From Methanocellales archaeon (lineage in GTDB: Archaea > Halobacteriota > UBA148 > JAUWXC01): 5,744 nt of DNA. Both the position numbers and the translations under genes were made by a program. Under the pieces are notes generated by a model that was not told where the DNA came from, searched no databases, and saw nothing but the letters and a program-made list of their open reading frames with translations. The DNA lies in assembly GCA_030616565.1 (NCBI GenBank), contig JAUWXC010000054.1, forward strand, positions 1 to 5,744, written 5' to 3'. This document shows, piece by piece, positions 5,122 to 5,744 of the stretch (within the stretch, counting starts at the first letter, position 1; the number at the start of each line of letters is the position of its first letter).

Positions 5122-5744
5122 TTTCGTTCCTCTTTGCATTTTCTATAAATTCTTTAATCCTATCTGTTAATCCAACTGTGTGTGCCTCTTGTTCAATTTT
5201 CAGCAGAGCCCCGGAAGCAAGATTTGCCATGTCCTCTCTGCCATCAATCCAGATGCGCCCATTCTGACCGACAAAAATGTCACAATTTGTCTCTCTTTTT
5301 AGCAAATTTATCATCGATCCTCCCCGTCCTATCACTCTGGGAATTTTGGTGTGTGATATCTCAACTACTCTGCCACTTCTAATGACTCCTCCCTCATCTT
5401 TCATGGTGAGGGCTACTCTCATGGTTACATCCACGTCCATCACCTTGGCGATAGTCAAATCTCCTATACTGAGATGCTGATTTGCGTCGCCAGGGTTTAT
5501 TCGCTCTGGATGTTCTGAGATGTGTAAACGTGCTTCATATGGTGAGTTGATGTCGACCGTCCAACTCGAAAAACTTACATCTATTATCTTTCCAATCACA
5601 ACATCGCCACTGCGCGGCATGTATTTTCCAGTTAGCGGTACCACTATGATTTTCTCTCTCCTATCTACAACCCCGTATACTGAGGCGTAAACCTTCTCAT
5701 CCTCGATATATGTGCCCTCCCCGGCCAATCTAACGTCACCAGAA
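5105..5744 (-). CDS. rrp4: Exosome RNA-binding subunit Rrp4 (5' end outside window)
   Basis: Rrp4 forms the cap on the Rrp41-Rrp42 ring and guides RNA into its pore, with a preference for A-rich ends. The visible 212 residues begin with [15 protein letters not shown], part of the N-terminal domain. The S1 RNA-binding domain follows (about 45-120, with [11 protein letters not shown] near its start). The KH domain comes next (about 122-170) and carries [11 protein letters not shown], the GxxG loop, then [18 protein letters not shown] at the C-terminus. The frame is open to the right edge, and the match to the family continues before the only nearby start-like codon (TTG 5726-5728). That codon is therefore internal, and roughly 10-20 N-terminal residues lie outside the window. 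Its stop lies inside rrp41. In many archaea the SBDS-homologue gene sits just upstream, which would be expected beyond the edge. Confidence 0.96.
   Translation of the reverse strand, partial: SGDVRLAGEGTYIEDEKVYASVYGVVDRREKIIVVPLTGKYMPRSGDVVIGKIIDVSFSSWTVDINSPYEARLHISEHPERINPGDANQHLSIGDLTIAKVMDVDVTMRVALTMKDEGGVIRSGRVVEISHTKIPRVIGRGGSMINLLKRETNCDIFVGQNGRIWIDGREDMANLASGALLKIEQEAHTVGLTDRIKEFIENAKRNENERQT

Noticed and set aside
5726..5728. TTG as the start of rrp4
   Set aside because: Family-like sequence ([12 protein letters not shown]) continues upstream of it to the window edge, so the gene is cut by the edge.

Overview
The window is a stretch of an archaeal chromosome, most likely from a euryarchaeon of the broad Archaeoglobus/methanogen/ANME side of the tree. 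The basis is gene content: an archaeal exosome operon (Rrp4, Rrp41, Rrp42), ribosomal protein L37Ae, RNA polymerase subunit P, the KEOPS subunit Pcc1 and prefoldin beta. The ribosome binding sites (GGAGG, AGGTGA) fit the archaeal 16S tail. From memory, the Rrp41 and Rrp4 sequences look closest to Archaeoglobus-type proteins. A genus cannot be given from this window. I see no mobile element, RNA gene or CRISPR array.

Left edge to about 725 (minus strand): a zinc-ribbon plus two-CBS-domain protein is followed by the first ~47 codons of a membrane protein that runs off the left end. The membrane protein resembles the N-terminus of Na+/phosphate cotransporter-family proteins. It has a very good Shine-Dalgarno sequence, but the codon in the start position is ATA.

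725-900: a divergent promoter region, with a TATA-like box for each side and a hairpin-forming leader in front of the next gene. 901-2400 (plus strand): a full-length 2-isopropylmalate synthase (leuA) with its C-terminal regulatory domain. It ends 11 nt from the convergently transcribed prefoldin beta gene (pfdB, 2412-2771, minus strand, GTG start).

2772-2987: 216 nt without a convincing gene. It probably holds the pfdB promoter and several TTGTGA/TCACAA dyads that look like operators. A hairpin lies just downstream of pcc1. 2988 to the right edge (minus strand): a tightly packed operon read from right to left, rrp4 (5' end outside the window), rrp41, rrp42, rpl37Ae, rpoP and pcc1. Every stop overlaps the next start by 1 to 17 nt. 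It joins RNA degradation, translation, transcription and tRNA t6A modification in one unit, which is a classic conserved archaeal cluster.

The core of the window is therefore well-known biology, and I do not see a strong case for an undescribed system. The points most worth a second look are the ATA-start transporter beside the zinc-ribbon/CBS protein, the dyad cluster in front of pfdB, and the alternative stems in the leuA leader.
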